Shown: positions 1-8,932, numbered from the stretch's first letter. The stretch: DNA of 49,663 nt from Ralstonia sp. TCR112 (GCF_007997035.1 NZ_VOSS01000013.1:1-49663), one strand, 5' to 3'. Notes: generated by a model from the letters alone, not told the origin. Made by a program: numbers and translations.

Positions 1-824
1 GCGCCCGCCACGTTGCGGCCGACCACGCGGGCGCCGTCGTTGAGTTGCAGTTCGCAGTACTCGCCGTCAACGCGGGTCACGGTGCCGCGCAGCGTGTTGC
101 TGTCGCCGATGAAGTTGGCGACGAACTCGTTGCAGGGGCGCTCGTAGAGGCTGTCGACCGTGTCGAGCTGCTGCACGATGCCCTTGTCGAATACGGCCAC
201 GCGGTCGGACATGGTGAGCGCCTCGCCCTGGTCGTGCGTCACGTAGACGAAGGTCACGCCGAGCTTTTCGTGCAGCGATTTCAACTCGTACTGCATGTGT
301 TCACGCAGTTGCTTGTCGAGCGCGCCGAGCGGTTCGTCCATCAGCACGAGCTTGGGCTCGAACACCAGCGCGCGGGCCAGTGCAATGCGCTGCTGCTGGC
401 CGCCCGAGAGCTGCGCGGGGTAGCGCTTGGCAAAGCCTTCCATGCGGACCATCTGCAGGGCCTTGTGCACGCGCTCGGCACGTTCGGCGGCGGGCAGCTT
501 GCGCACGGTCAGCGGGTATTCCACGTTCTGCGCCACTGTCATGTGCGGAAACAGCGCGTAGTTCTGGAACACCATGCCGATGTTGCGCTTGTGCGGCGGC
601 ACGTTGTTGAGCAGCGCGCCTTCGAGGCGGATCTCGCCGCCGGTCGGGAATTCGAACCCGGCCAGCATCATCAGGCATGTGGTCTTGCCCGAGCCGGAGG
701 GGCCGAGCAGGGTGAGGAACTCGCCCTGGTAGATGTCCAGGTCCAGGTGTTTGACCACGAGGGTCTCGCCGTCATACGTCTTGCGTACACCGCGAAAGCT
801 GACGATCACGTCGTCGGTCTTCAT
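1..824 (-). CDS. potA: Polyamine-type ABC transporter ATP-binding protein (C-terminus outside window)
   Basis: ATPase subunit of an ABC importer of the spermidine/putrescine (PotA) class, powering uptake from the cytoplasmic face of the inner membrane. About 274 codons are visible, reading leftward off the window edge. Walker A is LLGPSGSGKTT near residue 40, the Q-loop is VFQNYALFPH, the signature LSGGQQQRIALARAL, Walker B LVLMDEPLGALD and the switch histidine is in YVTHDQGEA. The start of a C-terminal TOBE-like domain follows (FIGDSNTLRGTV). The ATG at 824 is preceded by a clear GGAGGA ribosome site. The permease and binding-protein genes are presumably beyond the left edge. The family is certain; the polyamine substrate is inferred from PotA-like residues, and other CUT1-like substrates remain possible. 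Confidence 0.88.
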   Translation of the reverse strand, partial: MKTDDVIVSFRGVRKTYDGETLVVKHLDLDIYQGEFLTLLGPSGSGKTTCLMMLAGFEFPTGGEIRLEGALLNNVPPHKRNIGMVFQNYALFPHMTVAQNVEYPLTVRKLPAAERAERVHKALQMVRMEGFAKRYPAQLSGGQQQRIALARALVFEPKLVLMDEPLGALDKQLREHMQYELKSLHEKLGVTFVYVTHDQGEALTMSDRVAVFDKGIVQQLDTVDSLYERPCNEFVANFIGDSNTLRGTVTRVDGEYCELQLNDGARVVGRNVAG

Positions 825-1342
825 TGCTGCTTCCTCCATACCATGTCGGTCATCGAGCCTGAGCCCTGCCGCTGCAGGCGGCATTCGCTGGCTTGCGCCC
901 ACGCTGCCCGTCGCGCCGTTCTCCGATCCACCCGGGTCGGTCAACATGCCGTGTTGTGACGAATTGTTGATGGACTATAGCGGCTCATTGTTCTGCAAAG
1001 TGGACCCAATCCTGGTTATTTGATGGAGCCATTTACCGCCACCGCGCAGGCACATCCCACGGGCGTGCGGGCCCGCGGCACCACAATAGGGAAAACCCCG
1101 GATGCCTTGCCCGAGCAAGCTCGGCGGCCGATCGTGTGGTCGTTGTGAACTGTTTGAGTGTAGGTCGTGCGCCAGCCCGCGTGCGGCGGGCATAACAGAG
1201 CCCGGATGGAACCAATTTGGCCGGAACAGCAGCCCATTCGAGCCGCGCGGAAATGGTGCGCCGCGTCTTCACGCAAACGGTGCATCACCTTGGGGGCACG
1301 CGCGACCGCTACACGACGATGTTGTCGTGCAGCAACCCGTTT
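825..1342. other. 518-bp intergenic region, no convincing gene
   Basis: This gap lies upstream of the leftward ABC ATPase gene and downstream of the sensor-kinase stop. Short open frames here have no recognisable protein and no ribosome site. A minus-strand TATAGT (plus positions 974-979) could be a -10 box for the ABC operon, but no good -35 is seen at the right distance. No obvious terminator follows the sensor kinase. Confidence 0.5.
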
Positions 1343-2760
1343 TCAGGCTGTCGGCTCTTCAATCAAGGCCAGCGCCAGGTAGACGGAGACGGTCAGCCCG
1401 CCGCCGGGCGTTTCCGACAGCGCCACCGTGCCGCCATGCAGGCGGGCAATCTCGCGGACGATCGCCAGGCCAAGGCCGCTGCCGTCGTGGCCTTCCGATG
1501 CCGCGCCACGATAGAAACGGCCGAAGACCGCATCGCGCTCGGGCACGGCAATGCCGGGGCCGTCGTCTTCCACTTGCAGCACGGCCTGTTCGCCGAGCAT
1601 CGCCATCGCCTGCCGCTTGACCCGCAGCGTGACGCGCGCCCCGTTGCCTGCATACAGGATGGCGTTGTCGAGCAGGTTGCCGATCAGCTCCTGGAGCCAT
1701 TGGGATTCGCCGGCCACCGTCACGGGTTCGCCTTCAAAGCCGAGGTCCACGCCGGATCGGCGCGCAACGGGTGCCAGTTCCAGCGCGACATCGCCGGCCA
1801 GGGTGTCGAGGCGCAGCGGCTGGAGTTGCGGGGCGTAGCCGCTGTCGGTCTCCAGGCGCGAGAGCGACAGCAGTTGCTGCACGCCGCGCGCGGCCTGGCG
1901 CACGGTGCCGTGCAGCGGCTCAAGGTGGCGGCGGATGCGTTCTCCATCGGGCTCGCGCAGGGCCAGTTCGGACTGCGCCTGGATCACGGCCAGCGGCGTC
2001 TTCAATTGATGCGCGGCGTCGGCAAAGAAGCGCTTGCGGGCCTGCACCATGCGCAGCAGGCGCGCCACGTATTGATTGATGGCCTCGACCAGCGGCGCGA
2101 CCTCTGCCGGCAGGCCCTGCTGCGGCAGCGGGGCCAGCTCATCGGTGCCGCGGCCGGCCACGGTTTCGCTCAACTGCCGCAGCGGCCGCAAGCCGCGTCG
2201 CACGCCCAGCCAGACGATGCCCACGGCCAGCACCACCAGCAGTACTTCCTGCTGCAATGAGCCCGCCAGGATCTCGTGCGCCAGCGCCTCGCGCGGCTCC
2301 AGCGTTTCGCCCACCAGCAGCCAGACGACCTGCGTTTCGGCCGACTGCGCATCGCGCACGGGCAGCGGTTGCGCGGCCATGCGCACCTGCATGCCGCGAA
2401 ACAGCGCGTCGTAAAAGACGGTGCGATACGGCGTGGGGCGCGGCCGCCCGGCATGGGCAGATCGTCGTAGCCGGTGAGCGTGCCGCCGCCGGCATCGACG
2501 ATCCGGTAGAAGATGCTGCTGCCCGTTTCCGATTCGAGGATGTCCAGCGCGAGGTAAGGCAGGTCGATGGCGAATTGCTTGTTGCGCAGTCGCACGCCTT
2601 CGCGCATGGCCTTGAGCGAGGCTTCGAGCGTGCGGTCGAACGCGGCGTTGGCGGCCGTCATGGCGCGCGTGTAAGTCAGCCACGCATCGAGCGCGAGCAA
2701 CCCCAGCAGCGGCAGCAGCAGCCAGAACGAAAGCTGCCGGCGCAGGCTCGACGGGTTCAT
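1343..2760 (-). pseudogene. TctE-like sensor histidine kinase, frameshifted in this sequence
   Basis: Membrane sensor kinase partner of the adjacent OmpR-type regulator. ATG at 2760 overlaps the regulator stop as ATGA, so translation is coupled. It has an N-terminal TM segment (FWLLLPLLGLLALDAWL), a periplasmic 2CSK_N-type domain, a second TM (LLVVLAVGIVWLGV), HAMP, HisKA with the phospho-His in AAHQLKTPL, and HATPase boxes NLLDNAI, DDGPGI and GSGLGLAI. The reading frame breaks near 2440-2452: the first part reads to DDLPMPGG and the protein continues in another frame as RPRPTPYRTVFYDA. One missing G/C restores a normal 472-residue kinase. It is typed pseudogene only because the frame is broken; a sequencing error is more likely. 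Confidence 0.85.
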
Positions 2761-3437
2761 GGCGCAGCGCCTTCCGTGGCTTCCAGCAGATACCCGAGGC
2801 CGCGCAGCATGACGATGGCCACGCCGCTGCCGTCGAGCTTCTTGCGCAGGCGGTGCACGTAGATCTCGATGGCGTCGGCGTTGACGGATTCGTTGATGCT
2901 GAAGATCTTTTCCGAAATGGCGGCCTTGTTCACGGCGCGGCCGTCGCGCAGCATCAGGACTTCCAGCACGGCGCGTTCGCGGCCGGTGAGGGCGAGCAGT
3001 TCGCCATGGAGCGTAAAGGCGCCGCTGATGCCGTCGTAGTGCAGCGGGCCGCATTGCAGCTGCGTGCTTTCGTGGCCGTGGCTGCGTCGGATGAGCGCGC
3101 GGGCGCGGGCTTCGACTTCAGTCAGGTCGAACGGTTTCGCAAGGTAATCGTCAGCCCCGAGGTTGAGGCCGCGCACGCGTTCTTCCACGGCGCCGTGTGC
3201 GGTCAGGATCATCACCGGCAGCGGGTTCTTGCGGGCGCGCAGGCGGCGCAGCACTTCCAGCCCGTCCAGGCGGGGCAGGCCAATGTCGAGAATGGCCAGC
3301 GCGTAGTCCTGCGTGGTGAGCAGCAAGTCGGCCGCGTGGCCGTCATGTACGCAATCGACCGTGAAGCCTGCCTGGCCTAGGGCTTCTTCCAGCGTGCTGG
3401 CCAGCTTCAGGTTGTCTTCCACCAACAGGATGCGCAT
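2757..3437 (-). CDS. OmpR-family response regulator (TctD/QseB-like)
   Basis: Cytoplasmic DNA-binding response regulator of 226 residues, the normal family length. The receiver domain (1-115) has the acidic pair ED at 7-8, phospho-acceptor Asp51 in ILDIGLPRLDG, Thr79 in ILTAHG and Lys101 in LAKPFD. The C-terminal winged helix (about 125-220) contains LTGRERAVLEVLM and VHRLRKKLDGSG. It is the first gene of a leftward operon with the sensor kinase and is divergent from a porin gene 208 bp away. TctD-type regulators often control outer-membrane porins and carboxylate uptake, so the porin is the obvious candidate target. The signal sensed cannot be read from sequence. Confidence 0.93.
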   Translation of the reverse strand: MRILLVEDNLKLASTLEEALGQAGFTVDCVHDGHAADLLLTTQDYALAILDIGLPRLDGLEVLRRLRARKNPLPVMILTAHGAVEERVRGLNLGADDYLAKPFDLTEVEARARALIRRSHGHESTQLQCGPLHYDGISGAFTLHGELLALTGRERAVLEVLMLRDGRAVNKAAISEKIFSINESVNADAIEIYVHRLRKKLDGSGVAIVMLRGLGYLLEATEGAAP

Positions 3438-3548
3438 ATCGGGACGTCTCTCAATCAGCCGCAGAGGAATACAGACATCGCCGCATGTTTTGAAGCTAGG
3501 GAAACCCCCGAGAACGCCGCGACACAGCCCGGCAAATTCCTGTCAATC

Positions 3549-3566
3549 GAAAGTGAACTGAAAGTG
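3549..3566 (+). promoter_or_regulatory. Candidate OmpR-type direct repeat in the porin/regulator promoter
   Basis: Two exact copies of GAAAGTG start at 3549 and 3560, an 11-bp period, about 80 bp upstream of the porin ATG and 110 bp upstream of the regulator ATG. OmpR/PhoB-class regulators bind tandem repeats spaced about one helical turn. The site is a prediction from spacing and position only. Confidence 0.45.
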
Positions 3567-3645
3567 CGCCCCTCATACGATCCGTCCCGCCCAACGGCCC
3601 TGTGACTGAGGCTTTTGCGCAAGGACAACGAATAAGGGAGACCAG

Positions 3646-4719
3646 ATGAACAAGACTTCGATGGCGCTGGCGGTGGTTGCGCTCGCCACCGCGACGACGG
3701 CTGGCACGGCCGCCGCACAATCCTCCAACGTGACCCTGTACGGGATCATGGATTCGGGCATCGAGTACGTGAACCACGCCGGTCCGAACGGCGGCAGCGC
3801 CACGCGCCTCGTCTCGGGCGGCAAGAACACATCGCGCTGGGGCATGCGCGGCACCGAAGACCTGGGTGGCGGCCTGAAGGCTGTCTTCAACCTGGAAAGC
3901 GGCATCGCCATCGACACCGGCAAGCTCGACACCGACAACACGCTGTTCGACCGCCGCGCGGTGGTGGGGCTGGCGGGCGGCTTCGGCCAGGTGGTCGCCG
4001 GTCGCACCTTCACCACGACGTACGACTTCATGCTGCCGTACGACCCGATGGGTTACGCGCCGAACTACTCGTGGGCGACGTCGTCCACGGCAACGGGTGA
4101 CCGCAAGGACGGTCTGTTCTCGCGCGCTTCCAACGCCGTGCGTTATGACGGCACGTTTGGCGGCCTGAAGCTCGGTGCCACCGTGGGCTTTGGCGAGGCA
4201 GCGGGCAACTTCAAGAGCAGCTCCAAGTACGACCTGGGCGTCGGCTACAGCGTGGGCGGCTTCTCGGCAGCCGTCACCTGGGATCGCCAGAACGGCGCAG
4301 GCACCAGCACCACGCCGGCAGACACGACCGATTACATCCAGGGCATTCACGCCGGCGCCAGCTACGACTTCGGCGCACTGAAGCTGTTCGCGGGCTACCG
4401 CAACTACAAGCGGGCGTTCACCACGGCCACCGCCAGCCTGCGCAGCGATATGTATTGGGCGGGCGCCAGCTACGACGTGACGCCGGCCTTCACGCTGTAT
4501 GGCGCGGTGTACAAGCAGAACATCAAGGACGGCACGGATGCCGATCCGATCCTGTTCTCCGTGCGCGGCCAGTACGCACTGTCCAAGCGCACCACGGCGT
4601 ACCTGTCCGCGGGTTATGCCAAGGCCAAGAACGGCCAGAACGTGAGCCTGTCGCGCGACGTGGTGGGTTATGGCAACAACCAGGTCGGTGTGACGGCGGG
4701 CCTGCAACACCGCTTCTGA
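3646..4719 (+). CDS. General porin, Gram-negative trimeric type (OmpC/Omp32-like)
   Basis: Outer-membrane β-barrel porin of 357 residues for passive diffusion of small solutes. An N-terminal signal peptide ends near AAAQSS (cleavage about residue 25). The mature protein starts with NVTLYGIMDSGIEYV, typical of betaproteobacterial porins, shows alternating Gly/aromatic β-strands throughout, and ends in the Bam-recognised aromatic tail LQHRF. A ribosome site (AAGGGAGA) precedes the ATG. It is a single gene followed at once by a strong terminator, and divergent from the two-component pair that may control it. Substrate preference cannot be told from sequence. Confidence 0.93.
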   Translation: MNKTSMALAVVALATATTAGTAAAQSSNVTLYGIMDSGIEYVNHAGPNGGSATRLVSGGKNTSRWGMRGTEDLGGGLKAVFNLESGIAIDTGKLDTDNTLFDRRAVVGLAGGFGQVVAGRTFTTTYDFMLPYDPMGYAPNYSWATSSTATGDRKDGLFSRASNAVRYDGTFGGLKLGATVGFGEAAGNFKSSSKYDLGVGYSVGGFSAAVTWDRQNGAGTSTTPADTTDYIQGIHAGASYDFGALKLFAGYRNYKRAFTTATASLRSDMYWAGASYDVTPAFTLYGAVYKQNIKDGTDADPILFSVRGQYALSKRTTAYLSAGYAKAKNGQNVSLSRDVVGYGNNQVGVTAGLQHRF

Positions 4720-4742
4720 TCGGCCGATCGCAGTCAAAAACA

Positions 4743-4766
4743 CGGGCACCTTCGGGTGCCCGTTTT
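4743..4766. terminator. Rho-independent terminator between porin and J-domain gene
   Basis: Perfect 8-bp stem CGGGCACC / GGTGCCCG with a stable TTCG tetraloop, followed by TTTT on the plus strand and preceded by an A-run, so it can serve both convergent genes. Confidence 0.9.
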
Positions 4767-4795
4767 GTTGGATCGGCGCGCGGCTCGGCCGGCCG

Positions 4796-5896
4796 TCAGT
4801 CGAGCGTCGTGCGGGATTTCAGCATGCGCCGCACGTCGCGGAAATCGTCAAAGGCGGCAAGGTCCTGCTCGATGTTGCGCACCTGTTGGCGCAACGCTGC
4901 GATGTCGACATCCAGCTTTTGCAAGACGGCGTCCGGCGGCAGCGCTTCGAACCGCTGATACCCGTACGTGTATCGGAACGTCGTTTCGATACGATGGATC
5001 TGGCGGTCCAGCTCGCGCACCTGGTCTTTCAGGATCTGGTTGTAGTGCGTCAGCCGCGCTCCGCTGATCCGGTTGATCGAGTGCTGGTCGATGTGCTCCA
5101 GCTCAAGCTGCAATTCCAGTAGTTGCAGCAGGTTGTTCTTGTCGTAGGCCTCGTTGACGCGCTGCATGAGCCGCGTCTTCCGGTCCCGCTCCTGCGGATC
5201 GGTTTCGCGGTCGGGGTGCAGGGCGCTGGCCAGCTTGCGATAGACCTCGCGGATGGACAGGCTGATCTGCGTCTGTTCGTCTTCTTCCCGCGCTTCTGCC
5301 GCACGCTGCTTCGGAGATTTCTTTCGCGCGGCCCGGCGGGCTTCACGCTTGGTTGCGGCGGCGGCCTTTTTCTCAGCCCGTTGCGCGAGGTGCTCGCGGG
5401 CGCGTTGCAGTAGCGCCTCTTCCGAATGCACATCCGCGTCGTCGCCCAGGCCGACGCCGAGTGCGGCCTCCAGCCTTGCCTTCATCTCCGCGGCTTGCAT
5501 TGCGGCTTCCCGGTCGAAGTCCGTGCCGCTGTACTTGTTGTAGAGCGCCTTCAGGCTCGCGTCTTCATCGATCAAGTCTCGTGCGAGATCGATGATGAGC
5601 GCGGAGATCTTGCGGCGCTCGGCCTTGCTGAAGGCATCGTGCTCGTAGACCTGGTCCAGGCTGCGCACCAAGCGGACCTGCAATGCGATGCGGCTACGCT
5701 CCAGCGGCAAGAATTCGCCGGCGTATCGGCCCTGGAACTGAACGGTAGCCGTCTCCCAGTCCGCCAGCCGCTTGCGCCGATTCTCGATCTGCTTGATCAG
5801 CGCGTTGAAGGCTCGCTGGCCTTTTGACAGCGTCGGCGAATCGTCCGCGTGCGGATTGGGCGCGATGCTGATGGCAGGGCGGTTGGCCTTGGTCAT
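4796..5896 (-). CDS. J-domain-containing protein (DnaJ-like, degenerate)
   Basis: 366-residue cytoplasmic protein with a J-domain core in the middle: VYRKLASALHPDRE carries the HPD tripeptide at about residues 227-229 that stimulates DnaK ATPase, followed by a helix-III-like RVNEAYDKNN. The usual helix I motif (DYYxLLG) is missing. The N-terminal half is α-helical with a strongly basic, Ala/Lys/Arg-rich probable coiled coil (about 165-205), and the C-terminal 100 residues are also helical and charged. No Gly/Phe linker, zinc fingers or membrane segment are seen. It probably acts as a specialised Hsp40 partner. It stands alone between a terminator and an ABC operon. Function is unknown. Confidence 0.75.
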   Translation of the reverse strand: MTKANRPAISIAPNPHADDSPTLSKGQRAFNALIKQIENRRKRLADWETATVQFQGRYAGEFLPLERSRIALQVRLVRSLDQVYEHDAFSKAERRKISALIIDLARDLIDEDASLKALYNKYSGTDFDREAAMQAAEMKARLEAALGVGLGDDADVHSEEALLQRAREHLAQRAEKKAAAATKREARRAARKKSPKQRAAEAREEDEQTQISLSIREVYRKLASALHPDRETDPQERDRKTRLMQRVNEAYDKNNLLQLLELQLELEHIDQHSINRISGARLTHYNQILKDQVRELDRQIHRIETTFRYTYGYQRFEALPPDAVLQKLDVDIAALRQQVRNIEQDLAAFDDFRDVRRMLKSRTTLD

Positions 5897-5955
5897 GGAG
5901 CGGAAATGTCGCGGGCTCCGCTAAGGGAGCGTCGATGTGATGTTGGTGCGATGGA

Positions 5956-6750
5956 TCAGCCCAGCAACAGCGCGTCGTCGTCCACCTTGGCGCCGCGCGT
6001 TTCCTCGAACTTCTGCAGCAGGTGCGGCACGTCCAGACCGCGGCGTTCCTCGCCTTGCACGTCGAGGATCACGTTGCCCTGGTGCAGCATCACCGTGCGA
6101 TCGCCGTAGTCGAGCGCCTGGCGCATGGAGTGCGTCACCATCATCGTCGTCAGCTTGCTCTCCGAGACGATCTTGGCGGTCAGCTCCAGCACGAAGGCGG
6201 CCGTTTTCGGGTCGAGCGCGGCGGTGTGCTCATCCAGCAGCAGGATGCGCGACGGCTGCAGCGAGGCCATCAGTAGGCTCACGGCCTGGCGCTGGCCACC
6301 CGAGAGCAGGCCGATGCGGTCGGTCAGGCGGTTTTCCAGGCCGAGGTCCAGTCGGCGCAGTTGCTCGCGGAAGATCTCGCGCCACTTGCGGTTTGTCGCA
6401 AACGAGAAACCGCGACGTTGCCCGCGGCACATGGCCAGCGACATGTTCTCTTCGATGGTCAGGTTTTCGCAGGTGCCGGCCATCGGGTCCTGGAACACGC
6501 GGGCGACCTTGTCGGCACGTTGCCACGCGGTCTTGCGCGTGACGTCTTCACCGTCGATCGTGATGCGGCCGGAGTCGACCAGCTGGTCGCCGCTGATGGA
6601 GTTCAGGAACGTCGACTTGCCGGCGCCGTTCGAGCCGATCACGGCGACGAACTGGCCCGCCGGAATGTCCAGCGACAGACCGCGCAGCGCGCGCGTCTCG
6701 ATGGGCGTGCCCGGGTTGAAGGTGAGGGTGAGTCCTTGTGCGCTCAGCAT
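5956..6750 (-). CDS. ABC transporter ATP-binding protein (TrpZ-like)
   Basis: 264-residue ATPase, last gene of a binding protein-permease-ATPase operon. Walker A is VIGSNGAGKST near residue 40, followed by VFQDPMAG (Q-loop), LLSGGQRQAVSLLMA (signature), ILLLDEHTAALDP (Walker B, with H in place of the usual P after DE) and MMVTHSM (switch His). An ATG at 6750 is chosen because it starts MLSAQGLTLTF, lies one base after the permease stop, and matches the normal N-terminus; a longer frame upstream would overlap the permease. LDEHTAALDP is seen in this ATPase subfamily. It powers uptake through the neighbouring permease. Confidence 0.9.
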   Translation of the reverse strand: MLSAQGLTLTFNPGTPIETRALRGLSLDIPAGQFVAVIGSNGAGKSTFLNSISGDQLVDSGRITIDGEDVTRKTAWQRADKVARVFQDPMAGTCENLTIEENMSLAMCRGQRRGFSFATNRKWREIFREQLRRLDLGLENRLTDRIGLLSGGQRQAVSLLMASLQPSRILLLDEHTAALDPKTAAFVLELTAKIVSESKLTTMMVTHSMRQALDYGDRTVMLHQGNVILDVQGEERRGLDVPHLLQKFEETRGAKVDDDALLLG

Positions 6751-6751
6751 G

Positions 6752-7660
6752 TCAGTTCCCCTTGGTACCGTTCTTGGCGAGCTTGCCGAACACCTTACGG
6801 CGCACACCGGGAAGCACGAGCGCGATCACCACCAGCGCGGCGGTCACCATGTTCAGGTCTTGCGCCTGCAGGCCGATGAAATCGCTGTTGAGCGCCAGGG
6901 CGATGAAGAAGCGATACAGGATCGCGCCCACCACCACGGCCAGCGTGGTCAGCACCAGGCGGCGTGCCGGCAGCACGGTCTCGCCGATGATGACGGCGGC
7001 CAAGCCGATGACGATGGTGCCAATGCCCATCGACACATCCGCGCCGCCCTGCGTTTGCGCGTACAGCGCACCAGCAAGCGCCACCAGTGCGTTGGACAGC
7101 GCCATGCCGGCCAGCGTGGCCGCGCCAGTGGCGACGCCCTGCGCGCGGGCCATGCGCGGGTTGGCGCCGGTCGCGCGCAGCGACAGGCCGATCTGCGTCG
7201 AGAAGAACCAGTCCACCAGCAGCTTGACGACCACCACGACCACACCCAGCAGCACCGGGCGGAACACGTAGTCGGGCATCCACTCCGGCTGCAGCAGCGA
7301 GAAGATCGTCGGCTCGGAGATGAGCGGCACGTTCGGTTTGCCCATGATGCGCAGGTTGACCGAGTAGAGCGCAATCATCATCAGGATACTGGCGAGCAGA
7401 TCCATGATCTTCAGGCGCACGTTGAGCCAGCCGGTGATGAAACCGGCAACCGCACCGGCCAGCGTGCCGCCCAGCGTCGACATGAACGGATCGTGTCCGC
7501 CGGCGATGAGCGTGGCTGCCACGGCGCCCCCCATCGGGAAGCTGCCGTCGACTGTGAGGTCAGGGAAATTGAGGATGCGGAAGGAGATCAGCACCCCGAG
7601 CGCCACGAGACTGAAGATCAGACCGATCTCCAGGGCGCCGAGCAATGAAAACAGTGACAT
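6752..7660 (-). CDS. ABC transporter permease (TrpY-like, BPD_transp_2 family)
   Basis: Inner-membrane permease of 302 residues with about eight to nine hydrophobic segments, beginning MSLFSLLGALEIGLIFSLVA. LDLTVDG-like motif FPDLTVDGSFPMG and the LSLRATGANPRMA loop (EAA-type contact with the ATPase) are characteristic of the PF02653 group paired with PF04392 binding proteins. The start at 7660 drops a 14-residue unlikely extension. The stop TGA is followed by one base and then the ATPase ATG, so the two are translationally coupled. Substrate is probably an amino acid or related small molecule, by analogy with TrpXYZ; this is not proven. Confidence 0.9.
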   Translation of the reverse strand: MSLFSLLGALEIGLIFSLVALGVLISFRILNFPDLTVDGSFPMGGAVAATLIAGGHDPFMSTLGGTLAGAVAGFITGWLNVRLKIMDLLASILMMIALYSVNLRIMGKPNVPLISEPTIFSLLQPEWMPDYVFRPVLLGVVVVVVKLLVDWFFSTQIGLSLRATGANPRMARAQGVATGAATLAGMALSNALVALAGALYAQTQGGADVSMGIGTIVIGLAAVIIGETVLPARRLVLTTLAVVVGAILYRFFIALALNSDFIGLQAQDLNMVTAALVVIALVLPGVRRKVFGKLAKNGTKGN

Positions 7661-7835
7661 GACAGAGTAGGGCGCGGTGGTCGGGCACCGGCCGGTGTGC
7701 AATGAACGGGGACGCTTTCGGGTAGGAGCGTAAGCGCCCGGCCATTATGCGGCGGATAGCCACGTTGCGGCTCGGGCAGCCAGACCCGCGCCAGGACGGC
7801 TCCGTCGGGCGGAGGCCGGCCCGGCGCCTTGCGAG

Positions 7836-8816
7836 TTACTTGATGACTTCCTTGGCGTCCTTCAGCAGATCGGCCGACAGGGTCGCGCCTTGCTTCTTGG
7901 CCGCGCCTTCGTTCACGAACAGCTCCAGGTCGGTGCTGCCGGCCGAGGCAATCGCGCCCGGCTTCTCACCCTTCAGGATGCGGGCGACGACCTTGCCGGT
8001 CTGCTGGCCCAGCTTGTAATAGTTGATGCCCAGCGCAGCGATGGCGCCGCGCTTGACGCTGTCGGTATCGCCGGCCACCAACGGGATCTTCGCTTCGTTG
8101 GCCACCTTCACCAGCGATTCGTACGCTGACACCACGTTGTTGTCGGTGTTCGTGTAGATCACGTCGACTTTGCCGATCAGGTTCTTGGCGGCCGGCGCGA
8201 TATCCACCGTACGCGGAGCCGCCGACTCCACCAGCGTCATGCCTTGCGCCGACAGCAGCTTCTTCAGCTCGGTGACCACCACAACCGAATTGGCTTCGCC
8301 CGGGTTGTAGACCATGCCCACGCGCTTGGCATTCGGCACCACGCGCTTGATCAGGGCGATCTGCTTGTCCAGCGGCAGCTTGTCCGACACGCCGGTCACG
8401 TTGGTGCCGGTCGGCTCCCAGCTCTTGACCAGTTGTGCGGCGACAGGATCCGTCACGCCCGAATACACGACGGGGATCGACTTGGTGGCAGCCACAACGG
8501 CCTGCGCCGACGGCGTGGCGATGGCAACGATGGCGTCCGGCTTGTCGCCGATGAACTTGCGGGCGATCTGCGCAGCGGTGGCCGTGCTGCCTTGCGCGCT
8601 CTGGTATTCCCACTTCAGGTTCTTGCCTGCGTCGAAGCCTTCGGCCTTGAGCTGCTCCTTGGCGCCGTCGCGGATGGCGTCCAGCGCCGGGTGCTCAACG
8701 ATGGCCAGCACTTCGACCGACTTGGTGGCCTGGGCCAGTGCCGGTGCAGCCTGCAGCAGGGCCATCGGAATGGCGGCGAGCGCCGCAATGCGCAAAGCGT
8801 GCTTGAACGTGGACAT
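7836..8816 (-). CDS. ABC transporter substrate-binding protein (TrpX-like, PF04392)
   Basis: 326-residue periplasmic binding protein with a cleaved signal peptide (MSTFKHALRIAALAAIPMAL, cleavage near ALAQA). The mature part has the PF04392 two-lobed fold: VEVLAIVEHPALDAIRDG at the start, IPVVYSGVTDPVAAQLV, RVGMVYNPGEANS and INYYKLGQQTGKVVARIL. ATG 8816 is preceded by AGGAGA at ideal spacing; the 58 upstream codons in frame look like non-coding leader. It heads the operon, 175 bp before the permease. An NtrC-like palindrome about 100 bp upstream hints at nitrogen control. Homologues bind tryptophan or other aromatic compounds, but specificity here is unknown. Confidence 0.9.
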   Translation of the reverse strand: MSTFKHALRIAALAAIPMALLQAAPALAQATKSVEVLAIVEHPALDAIRDGAKEQLKAEGFDAGKNLKWEYQSAQGSTATAAQIARKFIGDKPDAIVAIATPSAQAVVAATKSIPVVYSGVTDPVAAQLVKSWEPTGTNVTGVSDKLPLDKQIALIKRVVPNAKRVGMVYNPGEANSVVVVTELKKLLSAQGMTLVESAAPRTVDIAPAAKNLIGKVDVIYTNTDNNVVSAYESLVKVANEAKIPLVAGDTDSVKRGAIAALGINYYKLGQQTGKVVARILKGEKPGAIASAGSTDLELFVNEGAAKKQGATLSADLLKDAKEVIK

Positions 8817-8915
8817 AAGGATCTCCTGTTTCCTTTTGGGTGGTTTCGCTCTGGCGGCGAGCGGGATGTGCCCGTGCCGGCGTGGTTGGTTTTTCAGACT
8901 CTGTTGATGCGTGAG

Positions 8916-8932
8916 TGCACCGAAGCAGTGCA
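8916..8932. promoter_or_regulatory. NtrC-like palindrome upstream of the ABC importer
   Basis: TGCACCGAAGCAGTGCA has perfect 5-bp TGCAC/GTGCA ends spaced as in enteric NtrC enhancer sites (TGCAC-N7-GTGCA, 17 bp). It lies 100-116 bp upstream of the binding-protein ATG. I could not find a convincing -24/-12 sigma-54 promoter between it and the gene, so the call is tentative. Confidence 0.4.

Noticed and set aside
975-1288. Short minus-strand frames in the first intergenic region
   Set aside because: Several overlapping 70-90-residue frames, none with a recognisable fold or ribosome site.
1217-2260. 347-residue plus-strand open frame over the sensor kinase
   Set aside because: Antisense to kinase catalytic motifs; GC-rich third positions keep the opposite frame open. 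No domain or ribosome site. The same holds for long frames opposite the porin (3496-4749), selO (11403-12998), acyl-CoA dehydrogenase (28068-29777), aldolase/GST region (32719-35040) and LysR/GNAT (40680-42587).
8817-8915. Sigma-54 promoter below the NtrC-like site
   Set aside because: GGCAC occurs but no GC dinucleotide falls at the required 10-bp spacing.
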